The notes: a model not told the origin generated them from the letters alone. Shown: positions 53,168 through 63,139, counted from the first letter of the stretch. The stretch is DNA of 64,000 nt from Flavobacterium panacis (GCF_024649945.1 NZ_JANKMS010000016.1:1-64000), one strand, 5' to 3'. Program-made: numbers and translations.

Positions 53168-54148
53168 ATGAAAGATATACAAGCATGTAGTAGCAACCTT
53201 AAAGGAAAAAATGTAGTAATAACAGGTGCAAGCAGCGGTGTAGGTCGTGCAGCGGCTGAAGCTTTTGCAAATGAAGGCTGTAACATTATTGCAGTAGCAA
53301 GAGGCCAAAAAGGGCTACATGACGTTGTAGAATATTGTCGTGCACTTGGAGTCTCTGCCATCGGGGTGTCTGCTAATATGTCAATCGCAGAAGACGTAAA
53401 TAGAGTTGTTAGCAAGGCTCTAGAAGCGTATGGTAAAATTGATATCTGGGTCAATAATGCCGGTGTAATGGCCAGTGGAAAATTTGAAGAAATTCCAATG
53501 GAAATTCACGAGCAAGTTCTTAAAACCAATTTATTCGGATACATGCATGGAGCTTATCATGCAATCAAAATTTTTAAAGATCAAAATAAAGGCATTTTGA
53601 TTAACAATGTTTCTATTGGAGGATTTATGCCTGCGCCATACAGCGCTGTATACTCTGCCTCGAAATATGGAATTAGAGGTATGATGGAATGTCTTCAAGG
53701 TGAAATATCGAACAGAAAAAACATTCATATCTGCAATCTCTATCCTCAATTACAAAATTCTACAGGTAATCTTCATTCTGCCAAATATTCTGGATTTGAT
53801 ATGAAAATTTCTTCCATAGCCTCTGATCCTCGAGATACTGCAGCACAAATGGTCAATCTTGCAAAACATCCAAGAAAAGATCTATTTCCAGATTTAAGAG
53901 CTTCGGCAATTACCAAAACCTATCAATTATTTCCCAAGTTAATAATCAATTCCGCATCAGCTGTTTTGAGAACAAAAATGAAACTTAATACCGAAAAGGA
54001 AAATAACCCTGGAAATGTTTTGACCAATTCTAAAGAACCATTACGCGTTTATGGAAATCCTCCCTCCAAAAAAATCGACAATCTAAAATTGGCCTTTTTT
54101 GCAGGACTAGGATTTGGTCTAGGTTTTCTGTTGGTCAGTAAAAAATAG
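53168..54148 (+). CDS. Short-chain dehydrogenase/reductase with C-terminal membrane anchor
   Basis: The 326 residues form a classical SDR: cofactor motif TGASSGVG (19-26), WVNNAGVM (about 93-100), catalytic Ser near 149 in NNVSIGGF, and Tyr162-x-x-x-Lys166 in YSASK. There is no signal peptide. The last ~25 residues are LKLAFFAGLGFGLGFLLVSKK, a single membrane helix rare in plain SDRs, which should tether the enzyme to the inner membrane with its catalytic domain in the cytoplasm. Substrate unknown. It is not linked by operator or strand to either SusCD locus. Confidence 0.85.
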   Translation: MKDIQACSSNLKGKNVVITGASSGVGRAAAEAFANEGCNIIAVARGQKGLHDVVEYCRALGVSAIGVSANMSIAEDVNRVVSKALEAYGKIDIWVNNAGVMASGKFEEIPMEIHEQVLKTNLFGYMHGAYHAIKIFKDQNKGILINNVSIGGFMPAPYSAVYSASKYGIRGMMECLQGEISNRKNIHICNLYPQLQNSTGNLHSAKYSGFDMKISSIASDPRDTAAQMVNLAKHPRKDLFPDLRASAITKTYQLFPKLIINSASAVLRTKMKLNTEKENNPGNVLTNSKEPLRVYGNPPSKKIDNLKLAFFAGLGFGLGFLLVSKK

Positions 54149-54183
54149 AGTCTTCTTTATTTAAAATTGTTAAATCACAACGA

Positions 54184-55476
54184 TTACATTTCCTTTAAGT
54201 TGACTTCTTTCTTTTCGCCATCCTTGTCTATGGTTACACGTTTTTCGATATTCGCTTTGTCTACATAAGATGCTCTCGCTGTACCATAATTTGTTGTAGA
54301 ACCCGTATATCCCCAATAATTGTAATAATTTGTATAACCTGAAACATACGAATAGTTATACGAGTTAGAAAAATCAAAGCTAGCCATAATCACATAAGTT
54401 CCTGGCATTAGATCTGAAAACTCAAAATGTCCTTCGTCATCATACACTTTGGCCTTTTTGATAGAGTAACCAAAATCACGATTCAAGGGAACTTCAGGCA
54501 TTTTTTTCTGCTTACGGATTTTATTATTCACTTCTACCCACTCTTCATAATACGCAGAACTAGGAAAAAGTGTGATTTCTGTTCCTTTTGGAGCAAATTG
54601 CTTTTTAGCTGTATTAACTAAACCTCCTAATTTTTTACCAGAATTTGCTCGTGCATACGCAGTACCAATAACAACACTATTTCCTTTCGAGATCTGTTGA
54701 ACAACCTCTTCTTTATTGAATTTATTTTTAATAGGTTGATAATCCAATTCCTCATTTACTGTGATTTCCCACATACCTTTACCCATTGACATTTCGCGTT
54801 GCCAAAGACGGCGGTCTTTTTTATCTATAATAAAATTATAAACTGCTTTGGTACTTTCTTCTGTAACACTAACAAGCCATGTTTCATGCTTACCCGTTTT
54901 GGGAGAATTGTAAATAAAGCTTTTTACTTCTTTAATCGTGTAATATTCCAGATGTATCGAGGTTTCATCATTATAATAAAATTGAGCAAAACGTGCTTTA
55001 TACCCCACATCTAATGGCAATGTTCCGATCATAAGATCTGTCCAGTTGAAATCAACAAATGGATCTTGAAGATTTAGATTTATTTTTTTTGTCTTTTTGG
55101 TTTTCTTGGAATAATAGGTCCCAGTAATTGGATTACTAAAACTAAGGCTTAATTTTATTTCCTTACCATCACTGTCATAACTAATAGGTTTTAGTGTTTG
55201 GGCATCTGCTATAGAAATGCGATTACTAGTTCTAGAATTGTCTTTTGGGGTGTATGAATTGGTCAAACTTAATTGATTATTCGATAAAACAACATCGTAT
55301 ACCATTGATCCTTGCTTTGTCCAGCTCGTATCTTTAACATAATAAACAGTAAAAAGTGATTTTTCGGGTTTGATATATTTGGTGTTGATATCCTTGCTGC
55401 CGGGTCCAACCGTTTTTTGACATAATGCAGCAAATGGAAGCAGACTCACTGCTAGAATAAGTGCAGATAATTTCAT
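54184..55476 (-). CDS. Unrecognised exported protein with Tyr/Asn-rich C-terminal segment
   Basis: I do not recognise this 430-residue protein. It has a signal peptide at 1-19 (FAALCQ) and a beta-rich body with FVDFNWTDLMIGTLPLDVGY near 140-160. The C-terminal ~95 residues look like a carboxypeptidase-type regulatory beta domain (FEFSDLMPGTYVIMASFDFS) interrupted by a Tyr/Asn/Gly-rich loop (SGYTNYYNYWGYTGSTTNYG). It lacks obvious catalytic motifs. It is convergent with the dehydrogenase and 198 bp downstream of the phosphodiesterase gene. A periplasmic or surface role is likely. Confidence 0.6.
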   Translation of the reverse strand: MKLSALILAVSLLPFAALCQKTVGPGSKDINTKYIKPEKSLFTVYYVKDTSWTKQGSMVYDVVLSNNQLSLTNSYTPKDNSRTSNRISIADAQTLKPISYDSDGKEIKLSLSFSNPITGTYYSKKTKKTKKINLNLQDPFVDFNWTDLMIGTLPLDVGYKARFAQFYYNDETSIHLEYYTIKEVKSFIYNSPKTGKHETWLVSVTEESTKAVYNFIIDKKDRRLWQREMSMGKGMWEITVNEELDYQPIKNKFNKEEVVQQISKGNSVVIGTAYARANSGKKLGGLVNTAKKQFAPKGTEITLFPSSAYYEEWVEVNNKIRKQKKMPEVPLNRDFGYSIKKAKVYDDEGHFEFSDLMPGTYVIMASFDFSNSYNYSYVSGYTNYYNYWGYTGSTTNYGTARASYVDKANIEKRVTIDKDGEKKEVNLKEM

Positions 55477-55621
55477 GCGTACTATTATAATTTAATGGGG
55501 CAAATTGTTTTAGAATACTTAATTTCTTTATCAAATGTAAGAAAAAAACTTTTATTTTTCTCTGGATCAAATTGGCTTTTCAGCCCTTTTTCTAAAATTA
55601 AAAGGGATTTAAACCAAATAA

Positions 55622-55642
55622 GCCTTCAATTAAATTGAAGGC
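55622..55642. other. Hairpin downstream of the phosphodiesterase gene
   Basis: A perfect 10-bp inverted repeat (GCCTTCAATT / AATTGAAGGC) with a 1-base loop lies 33 bp after the phosphodiesterase stop. It lacks a T run in either reading direction, so it is at best a weak terminator or an RNA-end stabiliser. Confidence 0.55.
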
Positions 55643-55674
55643 CTATTCAAAAAAAAACACAACTAAACAGATTT

Positions 55675-56571
55675 TTATCTTTTACTTAAAACTCGTTCAG
55701 GATAATCGGTAATAATTCCATCTACTTGGAGTTGAATCATATTATTGATAGCAGTTTCATCATTTACAGTCCATGGAATAATTTTCATTTTTAAAATTCT
55801 TAAAGAATCTACCGAAGCTTTATTTAACAGTTTATAATGTGGACTATAAATTTCTGGTTTAAAATCAAGCAGTGAAAGATTTTTAGCGATAGCTCCTTCT
55901 CCAACCAAATAAGCCAATTTTGTTTTTGGATATTTTTTGTGCATCACATTTAAAATCGTCGGATCAAAAGACTGGATGTTTATCTTTCCGTCAATACCTT
56001 TTTCTTTGATAATTTTCATTACCATTTGAGTAAAAACTTCAGGTTCTGGCTGTTTTTTACCATAATCCGCTTTTTCAGATTTGATTTCGATATTGTATCG
56101 AACTGTTTTTAAATTGTTTTTGGCAATATAATGTTCAATCGTATCGATCAATTCTGACAACAAAGGCTTATATGTTTTTTGTTTTTGCTGGTTCGGAAAA
56201 TTAGCATTTCCTCTTGAACCACCGTCAAACTTTCTGATGCTGTCGTACGTCATTTCATAGAGATTATAAGTCTTCTCTTTTTCTTTTAAAATCGGATTTC
56301 CTGCAAAATCTGACATATATTGTGATGACATAAAAGCTTCGTGAGAAACAACTACTTTTTGATCTTTAGAGATTACAACATCCAATTCTAGAACATCAAC
56401 ACCTTTATTTACAGCGCTGATAAAGGCAGGAATTGAGTTCTCAGGAAAATTCCCGCGATCGCCTCGATGACCTTGTACCTCAATTTTTGAAGTAATTGCT
56501 TTTTGACTTCCACAAGAAGATACCGCCAAAACTGCTATTAAAACACAACTTATCTTTTTGATTTTTATCAT
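55675..56571 (-). CDS. Glycerophosphodiester phosphodiesterase lipoprotein
   Basis: The 298 residues carry a lipoprotein signal with Cys20 (LAVSSCGSQK) and a GDPD TIM barrel. Catalytic and metal residues are visible: His35 (GHRGDRGNFPENS) with Glu44, Glu62 and Asp64 in LELDVV, and His77 in VSHEAF. Such enzymes split glycerophosphodiesters to glycerol 3-phosphate and an alcohol. A GDPD-specific insertion follows, as in other exported members. It is the last gene of the phosphodiester SusCD unit, 13 bp after the metallophosphoesterase, so a role on the imported ligand is likely. Confidence 0.92.
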   Translation of the reverse strand: MIKIKKISCVLIAVLAVSSCGSQKAITSKIEVQGHRGDRGNFPENSIPAFISAVNKGVDVLELDVVISKDQKVVVSHEAFMSSQYMSDFAGNPILKEKEKTYNLYEMTYDSIRKFDGGSRGNANFPNQQKQKTYKPLLSELIDTIEHYIAKNNLKTVRYNIEIKSEKADYGKKQPEPEVFTQMVMKIIKEKGIDGKINIQSFDPTILNVMHKKYPKTKLAYLVGEGAIAKNLSLLDFKPEIYSPHYKLLNKASVDSLRILKMKIIPWTVNDETAINNMIQLQVDGIITDYPERVLSKR

Positions 56572-56584
56572 TTTATGAAATCGA

Positions 56585-58159
56585 TTATTTTACTTTATCT
56601 ATTCTGTAAGTTGTATTTGCGGTATGTGTTTTACCAAACATATCTGTCGCTTTAATTTCGATAGCATGTTCTCCAATCGCAAGATCCGAAGGGATATTTC
56701 CTCTCCATACGTGCGTGCTTTTTTCAGGATCTGATGAACGTTTTCCTGGCATTAGCACTTCTGATAATTCCCATTCATAAACCAATTCTACGTATGATGG
56801 ATCTTGAACCTCAACGTATTCCATTTCTTTCCATTCTCCTTGATCTACGCGGTAAACCACTTTGTCTTTTTTACTTCCCATAAAGAAATTGGCAAATACT
56901 CCAGACTTTGTGCGTTTTGCTTTTGCCACTACTTTTGGAGCGAAAACTTTCATTTGATAATTTTCTGGTTTTCCTGCCACTTTGTAATCCACTGTATATT
57001 TGTTTCCATTGAAATGAATGAAAGCATATCCTTTTGGCGTTCCGTCTCTCATAACAGAAATTGGAATTCCTTTTTCATCCAGTTTTCCAGAATACCAGTC
57101 ACCTGAAGTTGTTCCGATATTGTAATGATGATGTGGCGTTTCTTGCAACCAGCCATCTTTTTTATCAAAGAAATCTTGTCTTTGCAAATGCGTATGAGCT
57201 GAAAGTGAAAGTGTGTTTGGGAAATCCTTCAACAATTCAAATAATTTTTGACGGTCCTCATCTCTAAAAGAATCGTCTTTAGCATCAGGCTCACTTATTG
57301 GAATATGGAAAGCCAAAACAATTAAATTATCTTTTGGAACGACTTTCAGATCATTTTCTATAAATTTTAATTGTTCTTCCGTAAAACCTCCCCAATATCC
57401 TTCATGATCTCTTGGATCTGGATATAAAACATCATCCATTACAATAAAATGCACTTTTCCGTAATTGAAAGTATAATTAGCAGGACCAAAATGAGCTTCA
57501 TACGTTTCATCAGCCAAATGATCTGCTTTGGCATCAAAATTTAAATCGTGATTTCCTAACAGATTGTACCACGGAATTCCGACTTTTTTTACTGCCTGAA
57601 TATACGGATTGAACAAACTCAAATCATTTCCAACCAAATCTCCCATACTTAACCCGAATGGGATGTTTTTGATTCCTTCAACTTCAGAAACAATTCCTCT
57701 TGTAAAATAATCAACTTCTTCCAGTGTATAAGGTTGTGGATCTCCAAAAACAAGCGCTGTAAAATCGGCTGTTTCTTTTTGAGGAATTAATCCAAAATCT
57801 ACTGATTCTGGAAGTTTTCCCGTTGGAGCTACTCCTTCAAACTTACCTTTTGGAGAACCCGCAGGTTTATGGTTATAGAAAAACTGAGGCAAATTATCTT
57901 TATTAACCTGAATTTTATAAGCCGATGGTTTGATTACCGCAATAATAGCGTCGTCTTTTAATGGAAGTTCGTAGTTTCCTTTTTTATCTGTTAAAACTAC
58001 TTCGCGACCATTTGTAACGGCAACATTGGCAATTCCTTTTTCCTTTTTTTCTTTTTTACCGTTCTGATTCAAATCCTCATAAACGATTCCTTTTACCGTT
58101 GTCTGCGCTGTCAAAACACCACAAAACAAAACTGCACTGTATATAAATGTCTTTTTCAT
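56585..58159 (-). CDS. Calcineurin-like metallophosphoesterase with N- and C-terminal beta domains
   Basis: The 524-residue exported protein has a signal peptide to about 19, an SdrD-B-like beta domain (about 22-125) with a possible calcium loop DLNQNGKKEKKE, a metallophosphoesterase domain (about 134-350) and a C-terminal beta domain (about 400-524). Metal motifs are GDPQP (Asp140), MGDLVGN (Asp174), LGNHD (Asn203-His204), FHIPISEP and SAHTHLQ. It should hydrolyse phosphomono- or diesters. Sitting 9 bp from susD and 13 bp from the phosphodiesterase gene, it probably works on the same organophosphate ligand. Confidence 0.88.
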   Translation of the reverse strand: MKKTFIYSAVLFCGVLTAQTTVKGIVYEDLNQNGKKEKKEKGIANVAVTNGREVVLTDKKGNYELPLKDDAIIAVIKPSAYKIQVNKDNLPQFFYNHKPAGSPKGKFEGVAPTGKLPESVDFGLIPQKETADFTALVFGDPQPYTLEEVDYFTRGIVSEVEGIKNIPFGLSMGDLVGNDLSLFNPYIQAVKKVGIPWYNLLGNHDLNFDAKADHLADETYEAHFGPANYTFNYGKVHFIVMDDVLYPDPRDHEGYWGGFTEEQLKFIENDLKVVPKDNLIVLAFHIPISEPDAKDDSFRDEDRQKLFELLKDFPNTLSLSAHTHLQRQDFFDKKDGWLQETPHHHYNIGTTSGDWYSGKLDEKGIPISVMRDGTPKGYAFIHFNGNKYTVDYKVAGKPENYQMKVFAPKVVAKAKRTKSGVFANFFMGSKKDKVVYRVDQGEWKEMEYVEVQDPSYVELVYEWELSEVLMPGKRSSDPEKSTHVWRGNIPSDLAIGEHAIEIKATDMFGKTHTANTTYRIDKVK

Positions 58160-58168
58160 TTTTAAAAA

Positions 58169-59602
58169 TTATTTATCCCACCAAACTTTGGTATTAATAT
58201 TATCACCGCCAACCATTTCAACAGCTTGTAAATAGTTTGCATTATTTTTAATCTGCTGATTATCTGGATAAGTAAATCTAGATGGCATAACTCCATTATT
58301 CAACATTGCAGTTGTAGTTGGTAACACCGGAAGTCCCGTTCTACGGTATTCAAACCATTGTTGATAATCTGTAAAATACAAAGCGTAGTATTTTTGCAGC
58401 ATGATTCTTTCTAGTGTTCCATCGTACTTTGCTTCTGCCTTATCAAAATATGTTGCAGGAGTTGTGGCTTTCAATTGCTCGATTCCTGCTCTAACTCCTT
58501 TTTCGTAATGTCCTTGCGCATCTGCAATAAGGCCACGTTGCGCTAATTCTGCTTTGATAAATTCAACTTCAGCATACGTTAGAATTAAAATTTGCATTGG
58601 ATTTTGTACTTGTGTATTCAAAAGTGTAGAAGCATTGTATTTAAACTGAGAATCTGCGCCAGCATAAGCACTTGTGATTCCTTTAAATCCAATTGGAGCA
58701 TTGGTTACCAAAGCTGTTGCTCCTGTTGCGATTATGGCTCTTCTTGGATCTTCAAGCGTATTTAAATTATCAATAAAAAAAGAAGCCATTTTGATATTCA
58801 AATTAAAATCTTGAGGTCTTCCCCACGGAGACATATTTGGAGAAACTCCTGTTACTTTCAAAATAGCACTTTCGGCAGTATTGGTAAAAACTGGATAAAT
58901 TTCTGGATGATTAGCCATATAAGCTAGTTTCTGAAATGCTCCTGTTTCTGTTCTGTTTGATACTCTTAGCAACAATCTCATCAATAAAGAATTCGTAAAC
59001 TTCTTCCATTTCAAAACATTATTTTGAAACAAAATATCTTCGGTATAAATCATGGCTTTGCTGGTATCGTAAAGCGTATTGGCTCTTTCTAAATCAGCTA
59101 AAAGTGTTTCATAAATAAACTCTTGTTTATCGTATTTCGGGTATAAAATACCGTCTTCTCCACGAACTGCTTCCGTCATCGGAATTGGACCAAAAAGATC
59201 CGTAAGATTAGCATAAACCAAAGCATTTAGTGTTAATGCCACCGCTTCATAATTACCGTCTCCAGCTTTTACAGAAGCCATTCGCATTTCTCTGATATTG
59301 TTCAGCCATTTGTAATAATTATTCCAAGCCGAATTCCCAATATTATTGCTCACATCATAACGATGCAAACCACCCGTAATACTTGGAAAAGGAAGTGAAA
59401 CCTGCATTAAATTGAAGGTAACATCTACACTTTGACTTGCATTTTGCGAAGCAACTCCGTAAATAATTGGGTTCAATAATGTTCCTGGACTTATTTCTGT
59501 AATAAGGTTTGGATTTTCATTTAATTCTTCAAAACCTGATGAACAAGAAATAGTCATTCCTGTTAGTAATAGAAGTATTGCTGTAATTTTTATCTTTTTC
59601 AT
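58169..59602 (-). CDS. SusD-like lipoprotein of the phosphodiester locus
   Basis: The 477 residues have a lipoprotein signal with Cys20 (GMTISCSSGFEELNENPN). The fold is of the shorter SusD-like type with NPNLITEISPGTLLNPI and ANLTDLFGPIPMTEA near 130-145. It is unlike the three SusD proteins of the rhamnogalacturonan locus. It should bind the ligand on the cell surface and pass it to the SusC encoded 7 bp upstream. Confidence 0.92.
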   Translation of the reverse strand: MKKIKITAILLLLTGMTISCSSGFEELNENPNLITEISPGTLLNPIIYGVASQNASQSVDVTFNLMQVSLPFPSITGGLHRYDVSNNIGNSAWNNYYKWLNNIREMRMASVKAGDGNYEAVALTLNALVYANLTDLFGPIPMTEAVRGEDGILYPKYDKQEFIYETLLADLERANTLYDTSKAMIYTEDILFQNNVLKWKKFTNSLLMRLLLRVSNRTETGAFQKLAYMANHPEIYPVFTNTAESAILKVTGVSPNMSPWGRPQDFNLNIKMASFFIDNLNTLEDPRRAIIATGATALVTNAPIGFKGITSAYAGADSQFKYNASTLLNTQVQNPMQILILTYAEVEFIKAELAQRGLIADAQGHYEKGVRAGIEQLKATTPATYFDKAEAKYDGTLERIMLQKYYALYFTDYQQWFEYRRTGLPVLPTTTAMLNNGVMPSRFTYPDNQQIKNNANYLQAVEMVGGDNINTKVWWDK

Positions 59603-59609
59603 TGTCTTA

Positions 59610-62600
59610 TTATAAAGTCAAACTTAAATTAAAACCATAAGTAGCTGGTGATGGCATCTGCCCCATTTCGATACCTGGTAAAATGGTATCTCCGTTTAAT
59701 GCTGCCGTTTCTGGATCATAAATTGGGAAATCTGAAACCGTTGCTAAATCTCTTCCGAATAAAGAAAATTGAAGCGATTGCAATCCTGTATTTTTCAACC
59801 ATCTTTTTGGAAGATTGTATTGAAGACTGATTTCACGAAGTTTTCCAAAAGAAGCATCGAAAGAGTTTGATTCGATATTCGCTCTTCTGTAATAACGACC
59901 ATACCAATCTGCCGTTTTCACTTGTTTCGTGTTTGGAGAATAGGTTCCGTCAGCATTTTGAACTACGCCTTCTCCAGTAATAAAACCAGTTTCTCTACCC
60001 AAACTATTGGAGTTTAATTTACCTTGCTCTGAAAGTTTGTGGTGTGTCTGAGAATAAATAATTCCACCGTATTGACCATCTAAAGTCACATTCATAGTGA
60101 AGTTTCCGATTGAAAAACTATTGGTAAAACCTGCTTTCCATTTTGGACTTGCATCGCCAATATATTGAATTTCTTCAGGATAAGCTGGAAGACCTGCATT
60201 ATCATATACAATTTGACCATCAGGAGATCTCACAAATCCAAAACCATAAATAGCACTTGTAGTGCCGCCCACTTTTGCAATGATAGAAGCTGTTCCTCCT
60301 GTACCAATGATTTGTTGTCCATCGATTCCTTCTGGCAATTCCATTACTTTATTCCAGTTTCTTGACCAGTTAATAGTTGAATTCCATTTGAATTTTTCAC
60401 CATCAATAATTTTTCCGCCAAGCACCAATTCGATTCCACGGTTTCTTACTTTTCCTCCGTTTAAAACGGCTCCGCTGTAACCTGTAGAGAAATCCATCGG
60501 AATATCAATAATCTGGTTTTTCGTTACACTTTCGTAAACTGTTGCATCAGCTGTAAGTCTGTTTTTAAACATTCTGATTTCAAAACCTGTTTCAAAACTT
60601 GTTGTAATTTCAGGTTTAAAATGATCATTATACAAAACCGTTAAAGTCTGCGCAGAACTTGGGAAAGCACTTTGTCCGTAATATTTTTGTGTTTTATAAG
60701 GTTCTGTATCATTTCCTACCTGAGCAAAAGAAAGTCTGTATTTCAAGAAATCAATTGTTTTAGGCAGCGTAAACATTTCAGAAAGAACAGCACTTGTATT
60801 TACTGACGGATAAAAGAATGAATTATTTTCTACTGGAAGCGTACTCGTCCAGTCGTTTCTTCCTGTAATGTCAACAAAAAGCATATCACGATATGACATA
60901 GATATTAAACCATACAAACTGTTCATTTTTTTATTAGCATCACCCAAAGTCAAAATTGGTGCACTAGAGCCGTTTGAAAGTTTGTAAACTCCAGGAACAA
61001 CTAAACCAGTAACTTCAGCTTCTGTTCTTCTGTATTTATAACTCATCGCATTTCCTCCTGCTGAAGCCGAAAGCGAGAATTTATCACCGAAATCTTTTTT
61101 ATAAGAAAGTAAAAAATCAGAGTTGATTTCTTGTTTGAAAACATCTTGTCTTTCGTAAAAACCTTTCGCATATCTGTTGATGCTGTAAGGTCTTTTTTGT
61201 TCTCTAGTCTGATTGTAAGTATTCATAGAAGAACGCAACATCAAATCTAAGTTTGGAGCCAAATTGATATTCGCAAAAATATTTCCCACAATCTGATCGC
61301 TATCTAAAGTATTTGTCGCTTCATAAGCAATCAAATAAGGATTGTCGATAAAAGAACTAAAAGGATGCAATTGTGCAATCTGTTCTTTGCCTTTCTCCCA
61401 AATTGGACGATACCAATCTAAATCAATATTAGGCTGTTGGAAAATCATGAAATAAGCAATCGAACCATTGTTATAACCTGTCGAAGGCAAATTGTCACTA
61501 TTTCTGGTATTATAATTTACCGATGTTCCCAATTTAATTTTGTCAGAAACCTGATAATTGGCATTCACTGCCGCTGTAACTCGATCAAAACCAGTGTTCG
61601 GCATAATCCATTCATTCTTCTGATTTCCTAAAGAAAGACGCATTGAACCCTTATTATCACCACCTTGAATAGAAACGTTATTATTTAAAGTCACACCCGT
61701 TCTCCAGAAATCTTTACGATTGTCTCTGTAAGGCTGCCAAGGACGTCTTTCTGGAGATTGTCCTTGCACAGCAGGATCGTATTGGTAAAAATTCTGTCCT
61801 TCAAAAGCAGGTCCCCAAGCACTACTTGTTCCGCTGGTTGAAGTTCCGTCTGCGGAATTCCCGTAAGAATAATATTGATTACCCGATGCATCTGGTGAAT
61901 TCCCAGTTCCTTGTCCGTACTTATATTGATAATCTGGCCATCTTTGAATGACGTCGAAAGTCGCTCCAGTGTTGAATGAAATTCCTAAACCTTTGTTTTT
62001 CTTTCCTGATTTTGTGGTAATGATTAACGCACCGTTTGCCGCACGGCTTCCATAAAGTGCAGTTGCACCCGCACCTTTAAGAACGGTTACGGCATCAATA
62101 TCATCCAGATTTAAATCTGAAATTCCGTTTCCGTAATCAATTGGAGAATCTTCTCCCATGTATGCACTTGTAGAACCAGAAGTGGTCATTTCGGCATTTA
62201 CTGGAACTCCGTCCACCACAATAAGAGCATAATTTCCTTTCGGGCTTAACGATCTGTTTCCTCTAAGCGTAATTTGCTGAGAATTTAAAGGCCCAGAACC
62301 TGTAGAAGTAATACTTAATCCAGCAACTTTTCCTTTAAGACCAGATGACCAGTTATTTGGTCTTCCTTGCGATAAGTTTTCAGATTTAATGGTTTGTTGT
62401 GAGAATCCTAATTTTTTTTCTTCTCTTTTAATTCCCAACGCGGTTACGACAACTTCGTTCAATTCACTTGTACTTGGTTTCAATGTTATCGTAATTGGAC
62501 TAGCGCTTGCAGTAACTTCCTGAGAAATATATCCCATATAAGAAACAACCAAAACAGCTGGAGAACTTACAGCAAAACTGAAATTACCTTCCATATCGGT

Positions 62601-63005
62601 CATTGTAGAAGTTTTTGTTCCTTTTTCAAGAATTGTAACTCCAGGCATTGGCATGCCGCTTTCGTCCAATACTTTTCCGCGAACATTCATTTGCGCGCGT
62701 CCACTGTGTGTAACAGTGATTGTGTTGTTGAGTTTTCTAAAAGACAATCCTGTTTTTGCAGCAATTTTTGTCAATACTCCGTCCAAACTTTCTTTGTCTG
62801 CAAAAATTGAGATGCGTTGTGATGTTCCTGATATTTTTTCATCAAAAACAAAAGTGAAAGTCGTTTTTTGTTCTACTGCTTTAAAAAATTCTGTAATTGT
62901 AGCGTCTTTTAAATTCAGGCTTATTTGTACGTCTTTAGCAGATTGACCCAAGGCAAATCCGTTAAAGGAAAAAATTAATAAAATCAGTAAGTAAAGATTT
63001 TTCAT
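59610..63005 (-). CDS. SusC/RagA TonB-dependent transporter with N-terminal STN signalling domain
   Basis: The open frame begins at 63047, but the ATG at 63005 directly begins the signal peptide (MKNLYLLILLIFSFNGFALG), giving 1131 residues. After it comes an STN domain (about 25-105: ISLNLKDATITEFFKAVEQK), a carboxypeptidase-like domain, the TonB-box-like NEVVVTALG, a plug with NYALIVVDGVPV and a barrel. The STN domain is the hallmark of receptors that signal to a FecR-type anti-sigma factor, and such a gene lies directly upstream. The three other SusC proteins in the window lack it. Confidence 0.93.
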   Translation of the reverse strand: MKNLYLLILLIFSFNGFALGQSAKDVQISLNLKDATITEFFKAVEQKTTFTFVFDEKISGTSQRISIFADKESLDGVLTKIAAKTGLSFRKLNNTITVTHSGRAQMNVRGKVLDESGMPMPGVTILEKGTKTSTMTDMEGNFSFAVSSPAVLVVSYMGYISQEVTASASPITITLKPSTSELNEVVVTALGIKREEKKLGFSQQTIKSENLSQGRPNNWSSGLKGKVAGLSITSTGSGPLNSQQITLRGNRSLSPKGNYALIVVDGVPVNAEMTTSGSTSAYMGEDSPIDYGNGISDLNLDDIDAVTVLKGAGATALYGSRAANGALIITTKSGKKNKGLGISFNTGATFDVIQRWPDYQYKYGQGTGNSPDASGNQYYSYGNSADGTSTSGTSSAWGPAFEGQNFYQYDPAVQGQSPERRPWQPYRDNRKDFWRTGVTLNNNVSIQGGDNKGSMRLSLGNQKNEWIMPNTGFDRVTAAVNANYQVSDKIKLGTSVNYNTRNSDNLPSTGYNNGSIAYFMIFQQPNIDLDWYRPIWEKGKEQIAQLHPFSSFIDNPYLIAYEATNTLDSDQIVGNIFANINLAPNLDLMLRSSMNTYNQTREQKRPYSINRYAKGFYERQDVFKQEINSDFLLSYKKDFGDKFSLSASAGGNAMSYKYRRTEAEVTGLVVPGVYKLSNGSSAPILTLGDANKKMNSLYGLISMSYRDMLFVDITGRNDWTSTLPVENNSFFYPSVNTSAVLSEMFTLPKTIDFLKYRLSFAQVGNDTEPYKTQKYYGQSAFPSSAQTLTVLYNDHFKPEITTSFETGFEIRMFKNRLTADATVYESVTKNQIIDIPMDFSTGYSGAVLNGGKVRNRGIELVLGGKIIDGEKFKWNSTINWSRNWNKVMELPEGIDGQQIIGTGGTASIIAKVGGTTSAIYGFGFVRSPDGQIVYDNAGLPAYPEEIQYIGDASPKWKAGFTNSFSIGNFTMNVTLDGQYGGIIYSQTHHKLSEQGKLNSNSLGRETGFITGEGVVQNADGTYSPNTKQVKTADWYGRYYRRANIESNSFDASFGKLREISLQYNLPKRWLKNTGLQSLQFSLFGRDLATVSDFPIYDPETAALNGDTILPGIEMGQMPSPATYGFNLSLTL

Positions 63006-63090
63006 CTTGATATACTTATTGAAAAAAAATTGTAGTTTCGTGTTCATTACTATTAGGCTATAAATTTTATTTTTAGTCTGTTTTAAATTG

Positions 63091-63125
63091 CCCGTTTCCG
63101 TTGCACCGGAGGCGGGTTTTGTTTT
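63091..63125. other. Hairpin with T run between FecR and susC genes
   Basis: CCCGTTTCCG (63091-63100) pairs with CGGAGGCGGG (63107-63116) using two G-T wobbles on the plus strand and is followed by a T-rich run. On the minus strand, the sense strand of the flanking genes, the wobbles become C-A mismatches and there is no T run. It therefore looks like a terminator against antisense transcription in the 134-bp gap, not one that stops the operon. Confidence 0.55.
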
Positions 63126-63139
63126 TTTGCTCTTTTTTT

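Noticed and set aside
55622..55642. Hairpin called as the terminator of the phosphodiester unit
   Set aside because: A perfect stem, but no T run follows on either strand, so it is listed only as a hairpin.
63048..63139. Direct-repeat operator upstream of the STN-domain susC
   Set aside because: Nothing resembling ACAGGATAST is present; this locus appears to be under sigma/anti-sigma control.
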